Below, in pieces: positions 43,102 to 51,721 of a DNA stretch of 64,000 bases (the first letter of the stretch is position 1; each line of letters starts with the position of its first letter). A program made the position numbers and the translations under genes. The notes below the pieces were generated by a model. The model did not search any database. It saw only the letters and a list, made by a program, of their open reading frames with translations, and was not told the origin of the DNA. This DNA is from Duganella qianjiadongensis. Its GTDB lineage: Bacteria; Pseudomonadota; Gammaproteobacteria; Burkholderiales; Burkholderiaceae_D. The stretch is from assembly GCF_009857915.1 (NCBI RefSeq), contig NZ_WWCM01000004.1, positions 62,001-126,000 of the forward strand, in the 5' to 3' direction.

Positions 43102-45009
43102 TTAGGCCTTGGTGGCGACGTCTTGCTGGAGTCGCTCGATCAGGGCTTCGACGGACATGACGCCCAGATCGACATTGCCCCGTGCCCGCACAGCCACGGT
43201 ATTGGCATCCCGCTCTTTGTCGCCTACCACTAAAATGTAAGGCAGTTTTTGGACGGAATGTTCGCGTATTTTATAGGTAATTTTCTCGTTGCGCAAATCG
43301 GTCTGCACGCGGAACCCGCAGCGGCGCAGCTTTTCAGCCACTTGCGCCACATATTCGGCTTGGGCGTCGGAGATGTTCAGAACCGAAACTTGCACTGGCG
43401 ACAACCAGGTTGGCAGCGCGCCAGCATAGTTTTCGATCAGGATGCCGATGAAGCGCTCCATCGAACCGACGATCGCACGGTGCAGCATAACCGGCACCTG
43501 ACGGCTGTTGTCAGCCGCCACGTATTCGGCGCCCAGACGCTCCGGCATGAAGAAGTCCACCTGCATGGTACCCACCTGCCACGGACGGCCCAGCGAATCC
43601 TTCAGATGGTACTCGATCTTGGGACCGTAGAACGCGCCCTCGCCCGGCAGCTCGGTCCACGTTACACCGCAGGCGCGCAGACCGGAGCGCAGCGCTTCTT
43701 CGGCTTCGTTCCAGATTTCGTCGGTACCGATGCGGTTGTCCGGACGCAGAGCCAGCTTGACTTCGATGTTATTGAAGTGGAAGTCCTTATACACTTCCAT
43801 GGCCTGGGTGTGGAATGCCACCACTTCCGGCTCGATCTGCTCTTCGGTACAGAAGATGTGACCATCGTCCTGCGTAAAGCCGCGCACGCGCATGATGCCG
43901 TGCAGCGCGCCCGAAGGCTCGTTGCGGTGGCACTGGCCGAACTCGCCGTAGCGCAGCGGCAGGTCGCGGTAGGAGCGCATATTGCTGTTGAAAATCTGCA
44001 CGTGACCGGGGCAGTTCATCGGTTTCAGCGCATAAGAACGGTTTTCCGACTCCGTCACAAACATGTTTTCGCGGTAGTTATCCCAGTGGCCGGTCTTGCC
44101 CCACAGGCTGGAATCGAGAATCTGCGGCGCTTTGACTTCCTGATAGCCGTTCACCTGATACTTGTTGCGCATGTACTGCTCCACCTGCTGCCAGATGGTC
44201 CAGCCTTTCGGATGCCAGAACACCAGACCCGGCGCTTCGTCCTGGAAGTGGAAGAAATCGAGCTGTTTGCCCAGTTTGCGGTGGTCGCGCTTTTCCGCCT
44301 CTTCCAGCTGGAACAGGTATTGTTCCTGATCTTCCTTCTTGGTCCAGGCGGTGCCGTAGACACGCTGCAGCATTTCATTCTTGCTGTCGCCGCGCCAGTA
44401 GGCGCCGGCCAGTTTCATCAGCTTGAATACTTTCAGTTTGCCCGTCGATGGCACGTGGGGGCCGCGGCACAGGTCGGTGAAACTGCCTTCGGTGTAGAGC
44501 GACACGTCCTGATCGGCCGGAATCGAGGCGATAATCTCGGCCTTATAGGCTTCGCCGATAGACTTGAAGTAGGCCACCGCCTCGTCGCGCGGCAGCACTT
44601 TGCGGGTGACTGGCTCGTCTTTTTTGGCCAGTTCCGTCATTTTCTTTTCGATCGCTACCAGATCGTCCGGGGTGAACGGACGCTTGTAGGAGAAGTCGTA
44701 GTAGAAGCCGTTGTCGATGACAGGGCCGATCGTCACTTGCGCGTCCGGGAACAGTTCCTTCACAGCGTAAGCCAGCAAGTGAGCGGTCGAGTGACGGATC
44801 ACTTCCAGACCTTCCGGATCTTTATCGGTAATGATAGCCAGATCAGCGTCCTGTTCGATCAGGAACGAGGTATCCACCACTTTGCCATTGACCTTGCCGG
44901 CCAGCGCGGCTTTCGCCAGACTGGTGGCGATGCTGCCCGCCACTTGAGCCACGGTAACCGGGCCATCGAATTGACGGGACGAACCATCAGGAAGGCGAAT
45001 TGAAAGCAT
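43102..45009 (-). CDS. thrS: Threonyl-tRNA synthetase
   Basis: Charges tRNA-Thr and edits Ser-tRNA-Thr. It has the N-terminal TGS domain (1-60), the SAD editing domain ([11 protein letters not shown]), the class II core with zinc ligands ([10 protein letters not shown]), motif 2 ([15 protein letters not shown]) and the C-terminal anticodon-binding domain. At 635 residues it is of normal length. The start at 45009 has GGAG six nt upstream; an in-frame ATG four codons earlier lacks one. infC follows after 37 nt. No operator-like tRNA mimic was recognised. Confidence 0.97.
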   Translation of the reverse strand: MLSIRLPDGSSRQFDGPVTVAQVAGSIATSLAKAALAGKVNGKVVDTSFLIEQDADLAIITDKDPEGLEVIRHSTAHLLAYAVKELFPDAQVTIGPVIDNGFYYDFSYKRPFTPDDLVAIEKKMTELAKKDEPVTRKVLPRDEAVAYFKSIGEAYKAEIIASIPADQDVSLYTEGSFTDLCRGPHVPSTGKLKVFKLMKLAGAYWRGDSKNEMLQRVYGTAWTKKEDQEQYLFQLEEAEKRDHRKLGKQLDFFHFQDEAPGLVFWHPKGWTIWQQVEQYMRNKYQVNGYQEVKAPQILDSSLWGKTGHWDNYRENMFVTESENRSYALKPMNCPGHVQIFNSNMRSYRDLPLRYGEFGQCHRNEPSGALHGIMRVRGFTQDDGHIFCTEEQIEPEVVAFHTQAMEVYKDFHFNNIEVKLALRPDNRIGTDEIWNEAEEALRSGLRACGVTWTELPGEGAFYGPKIEYHLKDSLGRPWQVGTMQVDFFMPERLGAEYVAADNSRQVPVMLHRAIVGSMERFIGILIENYAGALPTWLSPVQVSVLNISDAQAEYVAQVAEKLRRCGFRVQTDLRNEKITYKIREHSVQKLPYILVVGDKERDANTVAVRARGNVDLGVMSVEALIERLQQDVATKA

Positions 45010-45064
45010 AGTGATCTCCATTACGGCGCACAGGCCAGGGGTGTCGATGAATTAAAAAATACGG

Positions 45065-45095
45065 ACGAAAAAAAAACGCGGACTAGCCGCGTTTT
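45065..45095 (-). terminator. Terminator between the tRNA genes and thrS
   Basis: AAAACGCGG (45073-45081) and CCGCGTTTT (45087-45095) form a 9-bp stem with a 5-nt loop, followed on the minus strand by a long T run (45068-45076 on the plus strand are A). It probably ends the tRNA-Val transcript; it lies only about 60 nt before the thrS start, so could also act as a thrS leader element. Confidence 0.75.
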
Positions 45096-45200
45096 CTCTT
45101 TTTTCGAGCAAAAGGATCCCGTTCGACTAGCGTCACTCACCAATACTGGTAGTAGTTCGCGGTGTCATAACCGGATTGCCTTTCTCGCTCTTACATGTTC

Positions 45201-45277
45201 TGGTGGGCGGTGCAGAATTCGAATCTGCGACCCCTTGGATGTCGACCAAGTATTCTAACCAGCTGAACTAACCGCCC
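45201..45277 (-). tRNA. tRNA-Val(GAC), copy 2
   Basis: A 77-nt cloverleaf with encoded CCA. Acceptor GGGCGGT/ACCGCCC pairs fully, D-stem GTTC/GAAT, anticodon stem CTTGG/CCAAG, loop TCGACAT, T-stem GCAGA/TCTGC with TTCGAAT. The anticodon is GAC (Val). Position 33 is C rather than the near-universal U. The sequence is identical to the second gene at 45335-45411, 57 nt away. Confidence 0.95.
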
Positions 45278-45334
45278 GAGGTACTTCTATCGTTATAGTG
45301 TTTTACTGCCTGCTCCACTACCTACTACTTATTC

Positions 45335-45411
45335 TGGTGGGCGGTGCAGAATTCGAATCTGCGACCCCTTGGATGTCGACCAAGTATTCTAACCAGCTGA
45401 ACTAACCGCCC
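45335..45411 (-). tRNA. tRNA-Val(GAC), copy 1
   Basis: Identical to the 45201-45277 copy: full acceptor pairing, anticodon GAC, encoded CCA and C33 in the anticodon loop. It is first in the leftward transcript, with a consensus promoter starting 11 nt upstream. The two genes are likely co-transcribed and separately processed. Confidence 0.95.
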
Positions 45412-45421
45412 GAAGACCAGC

Positions 45422-45450
45422 ATTATAGAGAGCGATACGAAGAAACACAA
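45422..45450 (-). promoter_or_regulatory. Promoter of the tRNA-Val pair
   Basis: On the minus strand, TTGTGT (45445-45450) and a perfect TATAAT (45422-45427) are separated by 17 nt. Transcription would start about 3-4 nt before the first tRNA. Strong, consensus-like. Confidence 0.8.
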
Positions 45451-45579
45451 GGGCATGTAAGCGAAACATTTACAGAAAGCACTATGTTGCTGATTTGATC
45501 GCATCTTCGCGGCCCGGCCAGCGACAAGAAATGCCGTGATCCATTAAACTACGGCTTTCACATCACAGCGCCCCATCCC

Positions 45580-46521
45580 ATGCCCCACAATGCCGCGGCC
45601 GGCAGCCAGCTGCCCGACTCCCCTTCCGCCCACCTGCACGCCCACCGCGATGGCGACGCGCTGCACGTCCACTTTACCGAACAGCGCAGCCAGTCCGTAC
45701 TGGCATGGTCGCTGGCGCTGACGCTGGGCTTCGCCGTGGTGGAAGTGGTCACCGGCTTCATGTCGAATTCGCTGGCCCTGATCTCGGACGCCGGCCACAT
45801 GGTGACGGATGCGGCAGCGCTGGGACTGGCCTTGCTGGCCCAGCTGATCGCCAAGCGCCCGCCGTCGGCGCGCAACTCCTTCGGCTTTGGCCGCGCCGAA
45901 GCGCTGGCCGCCTTCGTCAATAGTCTGGTGCTGCTGGTACTGGTGGGCTGGATCGTGGTGGAAGCCGTGCACCGCTTCTCGCAGCCGGAACAGGTACAGG
46001 GCGCCATGGTGACCATCGTCGCCGCCATCGGCCTGCTGATCAATGTGGTACTCGCCTATATTCTGTCGCGCGGCGAAAGCAATATGAATACGCGTGCAGC
46101 ACTGGTCAACGTGATCGGCGACCTGCTCGGCTCCGTGGCAGCGCTGGCCGCCGGTGCCGTCATCTATTACACGGGCTGGATGCAGATCGACCCGCTGCTG
46201 TCCATCTTCGTGGCCATGCTGATCCTCAAATCTACCTGGAGCGTGCTGCGCGAGTCCTATCACTTCCTGATGGAAGGCGTGCCCGAACATATCGACTATC
46301 TGCAGGTGGGCGCCGATCTGGGCCAGATCGATGGCGTGCTGTCGGTGCACGATCTGCACGTGTGGGATATGTCGCCCGGCCAGCCCGCCCTGATCGGTCA
46401 TGTGGAAATCACCGACTTGTCGCGCTGGCCGGCCATCCTGCAGAATATCAAGTCCATGCTGCTGGATAAGCATGGCATAGACCATATCACCCTGCAGGCA
46501 GAAGTCGCCCACGATGCATAA
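45580..46521 (+). CDS. Cation diffusion facilitator (metal efflux), CzcD/ZitB-like
   Basis: A 313-residue inner-membrane proton-coupled exporter of divalent metals. The N-terminal tail is His-rich (HLHAHRDGDALHVHF). Six membrane helices follow. Helix 2 holds the site SDAGHMVTD (Asp70, His73, Asp77). In helix 5 the usual HxxxD is Asn177-xxx-Asp181 (NVIGDLLGS). A C-terminal metal-binding domain has HDLHVWDM. The substituted residue may change metal preference. The start ATG has no clear ribosome site. It overlaps the next gene by 8 bp. Confidence 0.9.
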   Translation: MPHNAAAGSQLPDSPSAHLHAHRDGDALHVHFTEQRSQSVLAWSLALTLGFAVVEVVTGFMSNSLALISDAGHMVTDAAALGLALLAQLIAKRPPSARNSFGFGRAEALAAFVNSLVLLVLVGWIVVEAVHRFSQPEQVQGAMVTIVAAIGLLINVVLAYILSRGESNMNTRAALVNVIGDLLGSVAALAAGAVIYYTGWMQIDPLLSIFVAMLILKSTWSVLRESYHFLMEGVPEHIDYLQVGADLGQIDGVLSVHDLHVWDMSPGQPALIGHVEITDLSRWPAILQNIKSMLLDKHGIDHITLQAEVAHDA

Positions 46522-47155
46522 TTTCGAGAATCGCCGTGACCGCTATAACGGTTACACCCAGTTCGCCAACCCGCTGATCAACCTGAGCTTCACGCTCACC
46601 GTGCCGGATCTGCGGCCCTACTGCAAAGCGCAGCAGCTGCCGCCCTTCCACGTATTCCTGTATTGCGTGCTGCGCGCCGTCGCCAGCATCGATAATTTCA
46701 TGTACCGCGAGCTCGATGGCGAAGTGATCCGCATCAAGGACTTCATGGCCTCGTACACGGTGCTCAATAGCGATAACAATCTGAATTTCGCCCGTTTCGA
46801 CATGACGGACGATCTGGCGCTGTTCGTGGAACGCAGTCTGGCGGCGAAAAAAATGGCGGAAGCCAGCGCAGAGCTGATCAACACCAGCGCCGGTCTGAGC
46901 CCGCTCGATCACAAACGCAATGTGTACATCACCTGTATGCCTTGGCTGGAACTGACGGCGATCGAACACCCTATCTACCTGCACAAGACGGCCGACATTC
47001 CGGCCCTCGCATGGGGCAAGTTCGGCCCGCCGCAGGACGATGGCATGATGCGCCTGCCCTTATCGGTGCAGGCCCACCACGGTTTTGTAGACGGCTACCA
47101 CATCCATCTGCTGGGCGAGGCCATCAAAGCCCGGATCAGCCAGCTGCTGATCTGA
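46514..47155 (+). CDS. Chloramphenicol acetyltransferase-family protein (type A fold)
   Basis: A 213-residue acetyltransferase of the CAT type A family, which acts as a trimer on an acceptor hydroxyl with acetyl-CoA. The catalytic motif HHGFVDG is at 188-194 (His189, Asp193). Other matches are VLNSDNNLNFARF and LPPFHVFLYCVLRA. The length is normal. Whether chloramphenicol is the substrate is unknown; chromosomal members often act on other molecules or are silent. It overlaps the upstream metal exporter gene by 8 bp, which suggests one transcript. No mobile-element signs are nearby. Confidence 0.85.
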   Translation: MHNFENRRDRYNGYTQFANPLINLSFTLTVPDLRPYCKAQQLPPFHVFLYCVLRAVASIDNFMYRELDGEVIRIKDFMASYTVLNSDNNLNFARFDMTDDLALFVERSLAAKKMAEASAELINTSAGLSPLDHKRNVYITCMPWLELTAIEHPIYLHKTADIPALAWGKFGPPQDDGMMRLPLSVQAHHGFVDGYHIHLLGEAIKARISQLLI

Positions 47156-47173
47156 ACTTCCCAAGCTGGCGCT

Positions 47174-49429
47174 TCAGGCGCGGCGCGCTTCCTGCACGCC
47201 GCTCACTTCCGTAATCGCCGTCAAGGCCTTCTGCAGCTGGGCGGTGGCGCCGATTTCGGCCGTGAAGGTCATGCGGGCAAATCCTTTGGCACTCTGGGTA
47301 TTCACGCCGATCACATTGATTTTCTCGCGCGAGAAAATTTCCGAGATATCGCGCAGCAGGCCCTGACGGTCGCCCGCCAGAATGAAGATATCGACCGGAT
47401 ACACCGTATCGGACGAAGTGCGGCCCCATTCCGTCACGATGACGCGCTCGGGCGCCTGGGCCCGCATTTCGGCAAAGTTCTTGCACGTGGTGCGGTGTAT
47501 CGATACACCTTTGCCGCGCGTGACGAAACCGACGATGCCATCAGGCGGTGCCGGCTTGCAGCACTTGGCCAGCTGCGTCATCAGACCATCCGTGCCCACC
47601 ACCAGCACGCCTGACTTGGCGCCCTGCTCCACGCTGGAAGCGCGGCTGCGGCTGAGCACCACGGCATCTTCCGGCTCGGCCGGTTCGCCCGTATCGTTCA
47701 GCGCCTGCTCGACCTGACGCAGACTGAACTCGTCCTTGCCCACCGAGAGGAACAGATCGTCCACCTTGGCGAAACCCAGCTTGTTGGCCAGCGCTTCCAG
47801 ATTGACCGCGGTTTTACCTTCGCGCTGCAAGGTCTTTTCCACCATGGCGCGGCCATCGGACAGGGTCTGCTGCATGTCGATGGCATGGAACCATGCACGG
47901 ATCTTGGAGCGCGTGCGCGAAGCCACCGTGTAGTCGTTGTTCAGCCAGTCGCGCGATGGCCCGGCCGTGCCGGGCGCGCCTTTGGCCGTGATGATTTCGC
48001 AGGTCTGGCCGTTTTTCAGCGGCGTATTGAGCGGCACCATCACGTTGTCGACGCGCGCACCACGGCAGCGGTGGCCCACGTCCGTATGCAGGTGATAGGC
48101 AAAGTCCACCGGCGTGGCGCCCACCGGCAGTTCCAGCACGCGCGCCTGCGGCGTCAGCACGAAGATGCGGTCATCCAGGGCGGCCGATTTGAGCTTCTCC
48201 ACCCATTCGCGCTGCTGCTGTTCTTCCTGTCCCACCACGACATCGGCCACATCGGTCTTCCACGCCAGCAGCTGGCGCAGCCAGGCGATCTTCTCGTCGT
48301 ACTTCTGGCCCTGGAAGTTGGAACCGCCCTCCTCCTTGTAACGCCAGTGCGCCGCCACGCCGTACTCGGCAAAGTTGTGCATTTCCTGGGTGCGGATCTG
48401 CACTTCCAGCGGACGGCCATCTTCCGCAGTCACCACCGTGTGCAGCGACTGGTAACCGTTGGGCTTGGGACGGGAGATGTAATCGTCGAATTCTTTCGGG
48501 ATCGGCGTCCAGATGTTGTGCACCACGCCCAGCACCGTGTAGCAGGTCTTGACGTCGGCCACGATCACGCGGAAAGCGCGCACATCGTACAGGTCGGTGA
48601 AGTCCAGCTCCTTGCCCTTCATCTTGTTCCAGATGGAATAGATGTGCTTGGGGCGGCCGAATACGTCGGCCTGTATGCCGGCGGCCGCCATTTCCGCCTG
48701 CAGGCGCGCAATCGCCGAGGTGACAAAGCCCTCGCGCATCATGCGCTTTTCTTCCAGCATCTTGGCGATGCGCTTGTAGGTATCGGGCTCGATGAAGCGG
48801 AACGACAGGTCTTCCAGCTCCCACTTGAGCTGCCAGATACCGAGCCGGTTGGCCAGCGGCGCGTACAGGTCCAGCGTTTCGCGCCCATAGGCGCTGGTCA
48901 TGTCGTTGAACAGCTTGATCTCGGCGAAATAGCGCAAAGTGGTTACGCACGAGGCCAGCCGCACCAGCACCACGCGCATATCCGAGGCCATGGCCAGCAG
49001 CATCTTGCGCAGGGTTTCCACCTGTGCCACCGCCTGCTGCGCCGCATTGCGCCCCCGTGCCGCCGCAGCCGGGTCCTTCTGGCCCAGCGTCAGTTCGCGC
49101 AGGCGGATCAGCTGGCGCACGCCGGAGGCCAGATCGCACACGTCCTTGCCGAAGCGCGGCTCGATCAGCGGCGCATGGGCCGGATCCAGCAGCGTCAGTT
49201 CGAACATCAGACCGGCGATGCGGGTTTCGACATCGGTGCGCATGAAGGCCAGCGTGCTGGCTACACCGACGGCAAAGTCGAACGCCGCCTGCCCCGTGCT
49301 GCAAACCCGCTCGCCGTAAGCGCCGCTGGCGTAATCGAGCGCGGCCAGCATGCGGGCGCCGTCGTCGACCGACAGCCCCTGCACCAGTTGCTCCGAGGTG
49401 GCGCTCGTGATGGCGGTGGTGGAAACCAT
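47174..49429 (-). CDS. relA: (p)ppGpp synthetase RelA
   Basis: Makes (p)ppGpp on stalled ribosomes. The order is a pseudo-hydrolase domain in which the HD metal residues are absent (TRIAGLMFEL in place of the usual HD helix), a synthetase (RPKHIYSIWNKM, YDVRAFRVIV, PKPNGYQSLHTVV), a TGS domain (DRIFVLTPQARVLELP), a helical region, a conserved-cysteine domain (AKCCKPAPPDGIVG) and a C-terminal ACT domain. This is the RelA type, without hydrolase, so a SpoT-like protein should exist elsewhere. I chose ATG 49429, giving 751 residues, since the open frame otherwise overlaps ridA by a basic out-of-character stretch. Confidence 0.95.
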   Translation of the reverse strand: MVSTTAITSATSEQLVQGLSVDDGARMLAALDYASGAYGERVCSTGQAAFDFAVGVASTLAFMRTDVETRIAGLMFELTLLDPAHAPLIEPRFGKDVCDLASGVRQLIRLRELTLGQKDPAAAARGRNAAQQAVAQVETLRKMLLAMASDMRVVLVRLASCVTTLRYFAEIKLFNDMTSAYGRETLDLYAPLANRLGIWQLKWELEDLSFRFIEPDTYKRIAKMLEEKRMMREGFVTSAIARLQAEMAAAGIQADVFGRPKHIYSIWNKMKGKELDFTDLYDVRAFRVIVADVKTCYTVLGVVHNIWTPIPKEFDDYISRPKPNGYQSLHTVVTAEDGRPLEVQIRTQEMHNFAEYGVAAHWRYKEEGGSNFQGQKYDEKIAWLRQLLAWKTDVADVVVGQEEQQQREWVEKLKSAALDDRIFVLTPQARVLELPVGATPVDFAYHLHTDVGHRCRGARVDNVMVPLNTPLKNGQTCEIITAKGAPGTAGPSRDWLNNDYTVASRTRSKIRAWFHAIDMQQTLSDGRAMVEKTLQREGKTAVNLEALANKLGFAKVDDLFLSVGKDEFSLRQVEQALNDTGEPAEPEDAVVLSRSRASSVEQGAKSGVLVVGTDGLMTQLAKCCKPAPPDGIVGFVTRGKGVSIHRTTCKNFAEMRAQAPERVIVTEWGRTSSDTVYPVDIFILAGDRQGLLRDISEIFSREKINVIGVNTQSAKGFARMTFTAEIGATAQLQKALTAITEVSGVQEARRA

Positions 49430-49436
49430 GGGACTC

Positions 49437-49793
49437 CTAGCGCTGTGCGGCGACGACGACGATCTCGACGCGCCAGGCGGGATCGGCCAGTTTGGCCTCG
49501 ACCGTCGCACGGGGCGGCGTGTGGCCGTTCGGCACCCACGCATCCCACACTTCATTCATACCCGCAAAATCAGCCAGATCGGCAATATAGATCTGGCAGC
49601 TCAGGATGCAGGTCTTGTCGCTACCCGCCTCGGCCAGCAGGCGGTCGATATGCCCCAGCACTTCCCCCGTCTGGCCCTGGATATCGAGGGTTTTGTCATC
49701 CGCGATCTGGCCCGCCAGATACACGGTACCGTTATGAATGGCCACTTCGGACAGGCGCTTGCCTACATGCAGTCGTTTGATTTCCATACTCAT
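49437..49793 (-). CDS. RidA/YjgF-family enamine/imine deaminase
   Basis: A 118-residue protein of the RidA family, which hydrolyses reactive enamines from PLP enzymes. The key arginine stretch TPPRATVEAKLADP and the C-terminal VEIVVVAA are present. The N-terminus MSMEIKRLHVGKRLSEVAIH suggests one of the Rid subfamilies rather than RidA itself. It lies 7 nt upstream of relA and 54 nt downstream of the hydrolase gene, likely in one leftward operon. Confidence 0.9.
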   Translation of the reverse strand: MSMEIKRLHVGKRLSEVAIHNGTVYLAGQIADDKTLDIQGQTGEVLGHIDRLLAEAGSDKTCILSCQIYIADLADFAGMNEVWDAWVPNGHTPPRATVEAKLADPAWRVEIVVVAAQR

Positions 49794-49810
49794 CTTCTTG
49801 TTGGTAAAAC

Positions 49811-49828
49811 CAGTATGCGAACATACTG
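49811..49828. promoter_or_regulatory. Perfect inverted repeat upstream of the ridA-type gene
   Basis: CAGTATG-CGAA-CATACTG is a perfect 7-bp inverted repeat, 17-35 nt upstream of the ridA-type start. It has CAG/CTG in the reverse order to the LexA box CTG-N10-CAG, so it is not a classical SOS site. It may bind an unidentified regulator or form a leader hairpin. Confidence 0.4.
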
Positions 49829-49847
49829 TTTATTCTTTAAATGCCAC

Positions 49848-50726
49848 TTAGCCCAGCAGAAATTCGCGCACGATGGCGATCTGGTCAGCGTGCACAAACG
49901 TGGGCGCATGCCCCACGCCGGGGATTTCCACCAGTTTGGCGCACGGGCCGCGCTGCCCCATCTGCTGCGCCGTCTCGGCCGACAGCAGATCGGACTCGGC
50001 ACCGCGGATCAGCAGCGTTTCGCAGCGGATCGCATCATACGCGGTCCACAACGCGGCCTGATCAGCCTCCACCGATTCCGGCGTGGCCGAACGGAAAGGC
50101 TGGGCCAGTCCCATATCATAATGGCGCACCCACTTGCCATCCTTGTCCAGACGCAGCACATCCTGTGCCAGCTTGTGCCACTCGGCTTCCGTGTGCGGGC
50201 CGAAGGTGACCGACACGTCACGGATGAACTTGGCCGCCTCGTCGAAGCTATCGAAGCGCATGTCCTGACCAATATAGTCGCCGATGCGCTGCAGCGCCGC
50301 TGGTGCCAGCACAGGACCGATGTCATTGAGGATCAGTTTGCCGATAGGATTGCCGGGCAAGGAAGCCAGCCCCAGTCCGATCAGCCCGCCCATCGAGGTG
50401 CCGAACCAGTCCACCTTGCGTGCACCATGATCGGGCAAGACGCGCGCCAGCAAAGTTACGATGTCGCTAACATACTGGGGAATGCGGTACAGCTGGGGGT
50501 TGAGCAGACGGCCGGAACGGCCACGGCCCACAATATCGGGCGCGATAACGCGGTAATCGCCTGCCAGTGCCTGTGCCATGGCATCAAAATCGTCGGCAAC
50601 GCGGGTCACGCCGTGCACGCATAACAACACACGGGGATTGTCGGCATCGCCCCATTCTTTGTAAGCCATGGTGTGCAGGCCCGCCATCGACAGGCATTGA
50701 ACAGACTTTATTTTTGCTTCGAACAT
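49848..50726 (-). CDS. Alpha/beta-fold hydrolase
   Basis: A 292-residue alpha/beta hydrolase. The oxyanion region is VLLCVHGVTR, the nucleophile elbow GTSMGG contains the catalytic Ser, and His lies in GVGHAPTF. Asp is probably in the RGAESDLL stretch. No signal peptide is present, so it is cytoplasmic. Substrate unknown; proximity to hydroxybutyrate genes makes a short-chain ester or oligomer hydrolase possible but this is a guess. It is divergent from the hydroxybutyrate dehydrogenase gene. Confidence 0.85.
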   Translation of the reverse strand: MFEAKIKSVQCLSMAGLHTMAYKEWGDADNPRVLLCVHGVTRVADDFDAMAQALAGDYRVIAPDIVGRGRSGRLLNPQLYRIPQYVSDIVTLLARVLPDHGARKVDWFGTSMGGLIGLGLASLPGNPIGKLILNDIGPVLAPAALQRIGDYIGQDMRFDSFDEAAKFIRDVSVTFGPHTEAEWHKLAQDVLRLDKDGKWVRHYDMGLAQPFRSATPESVEADQAALWTAYDAIRCETLLIRGAESDLLSAETAQQMGQRGPCAKLVEIPGVGHAPTFVHADQIAIVREFLLG

Positions 50727-50806
50727 GCGGCTTCCTTGGTGATTTTTATTCGATTTATGTAAAGATGTTCTGAATTAACATTTTACTGGGCAATGCGCTT
50801 AAAATC

Positions 50807-50820
50807 CTACACAAGTGTAG
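50807..50820 (+). promoter_or_regulatory. Palindrome upstream of the hydroxybutyrate dehydrogenase gene
   Basis: CTACAC-AA-GTGTAG is a perfect 6-bp inverted repeat about 38 nt before the ATG. A TAAAAT sequence just upstream (50800-50805) could be a -10 element, which would put this repeat over the start of transcription, as for a repressor site. Confidence 0.35.
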
Positions 50821-50858
50821 CGCAGCGCGACTTTAATCTTCAACTCTGCAGAGGAACT

Positions 50859-51653
50859 ATGGCAAACAAGACTTTGAGCGGCAAAACGGCACTGGTAACG
50901 GGTTCCACTTCCGGCATCGGTCTCGGCATCGCACGCACCCTGGCAGCGGAAGGCGCCAACGTGCTACTGAACGGTTTCGGCGATGCCGCGGAAATCGCCC
51001 AACTGCAGGCCGATCTGGCAGCCGAATTCGGCATTCAGGTGGAATACCACAACGCCGACATGTCCAAGCCCGACCAGATCGAAGCCATGATGGCCTATGC
51101 CGGCGCAAAATTCGGCGGCGTGGACATACTGGTCAACAATGCCGGCATCCAGTATGTCGCCAATGTGGAAGACTTCCCAGTCGAAAAATGGGATGCCATC
51201 CTCGCCATCAACCTGAGTTCGGCATTCCACACCACCCGTCTGGCGCTGCCGCGCATGCGTGCCAACAATTGGGGCCGCATTATCAATCTAGCTTCCGTGC
51301 ACGGCCTGGTGGCATCGGCCGGTAAATCGGCCTATGTGGCGGCTAAGCACGGCCTGATCGGTCTAACCAAAGCTACGGCTCTGGAAACTGCCACCACCGG
51401 CATCACGGCCAACGCCATCTGCCCTGGCTGGGTACTGACCCCGCTAGTACAGAAGCAAGTCGATGACCGTGCCGCCAAGGAAGGCATCAGCAACGAAGCG
51501 GCCAAAAAAGCCCTGCTAGCCGACAAACAGCCATCGCACGAATTCGTCACCCCTGAAGAACTGGGCGCCATGGCCCTCTTCCTGTGCAGCGATGCAGCCC
51601 GTCAAGTTCGCGGCGTCGCGTGGAATATGGACGGCGGCTGGGTAGCCCAGTAA
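50859..51653 (+). CDS. hbdH: D-3-hydroxybutyrate dehydrogenase
   Basis: NAD-dependent SDR enzyme that oxidises 3-hydroxybutyrate to acetoacetate, in polyhydroxybutyrate and ketone-body use. The 264-residue protein has the cofactor motif TGSTSGIGLGIA, NNAGIQ, the active Ser and YVAAKHG (Tyr-x-x-x-Lys) and ends in WNMDGGWVAQ, a pattern typical of bacterial 3-hydroxybutyrate dehydrogenases. The ATG at 50859 has GAGGA upstream. Neighbouring succinyl-CoA:3-ketoacid transferase genes fit the same pathway. Confidence 0.92.
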   Translation: MANKTLSGKTALVTGSTSGIGLGIARTLAAEGANVLLNGFGDAAEIAQLQADLAAEFGIQVEYHNADMSKPDQIEAMMAYAGAKFGGVDILVNNAGIQYVANVEDFPVEKWDAILAINLSSAFHTTRLALPRMRANNWGRIINLASVHGLVASAGKSAYVAAKHGLIGLTKATALETATTGITANAICPGWVLTPLVQKQVDDRAAKEGISNEAAKKALLADKQPSHEFVTPEELGAMALFLCSDAARQVRGVAWNMDGGWVAQ

Positions 51654-51666
51654 GCCCGTCCGGCGG

Positions 51667-51712
51667 GGCGCCACTTCCGCACAATGCGGTGGCGCCTGAT
51701 GCCTAGGCATCA
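51667..51712 (+). terminator. Hairpin and palindrome after the hydroxybutyrate dehydrogenase gene
   Basis: GGCGCCAC/GTGGCGCC (51667-51674 and 51689-51696) with an inner CGCA/TGCG helix makes a stable stem, and a perfect palindrome TGATGCCTAGGCATCA (51697-51712) follows directly. There is no T run, so termination may be inefficient. Confidence 0.5.
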
Positions 51713-51721
51713 TGCAATACG

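Noticed and set aside
43249..45003. 584-codon plus-strand frame opposite thrS
   Set aside because: Antisense shadow; thrS is complete and typical.
45010..45072. tRNA-like operator or T-box before thrS
   Set aside because: The leader is about 60 nt and has no T-box sequence or recognisable anticodon mimic.
49811..49828. Palindrome as a possible LexA (SOS) box
   Set aside because: Orientation CAG...CTG is the reverse of CTG-N10-CAG, and the relA/rid context is not an SOS gene; kept only as an unassigned inverted repeat.
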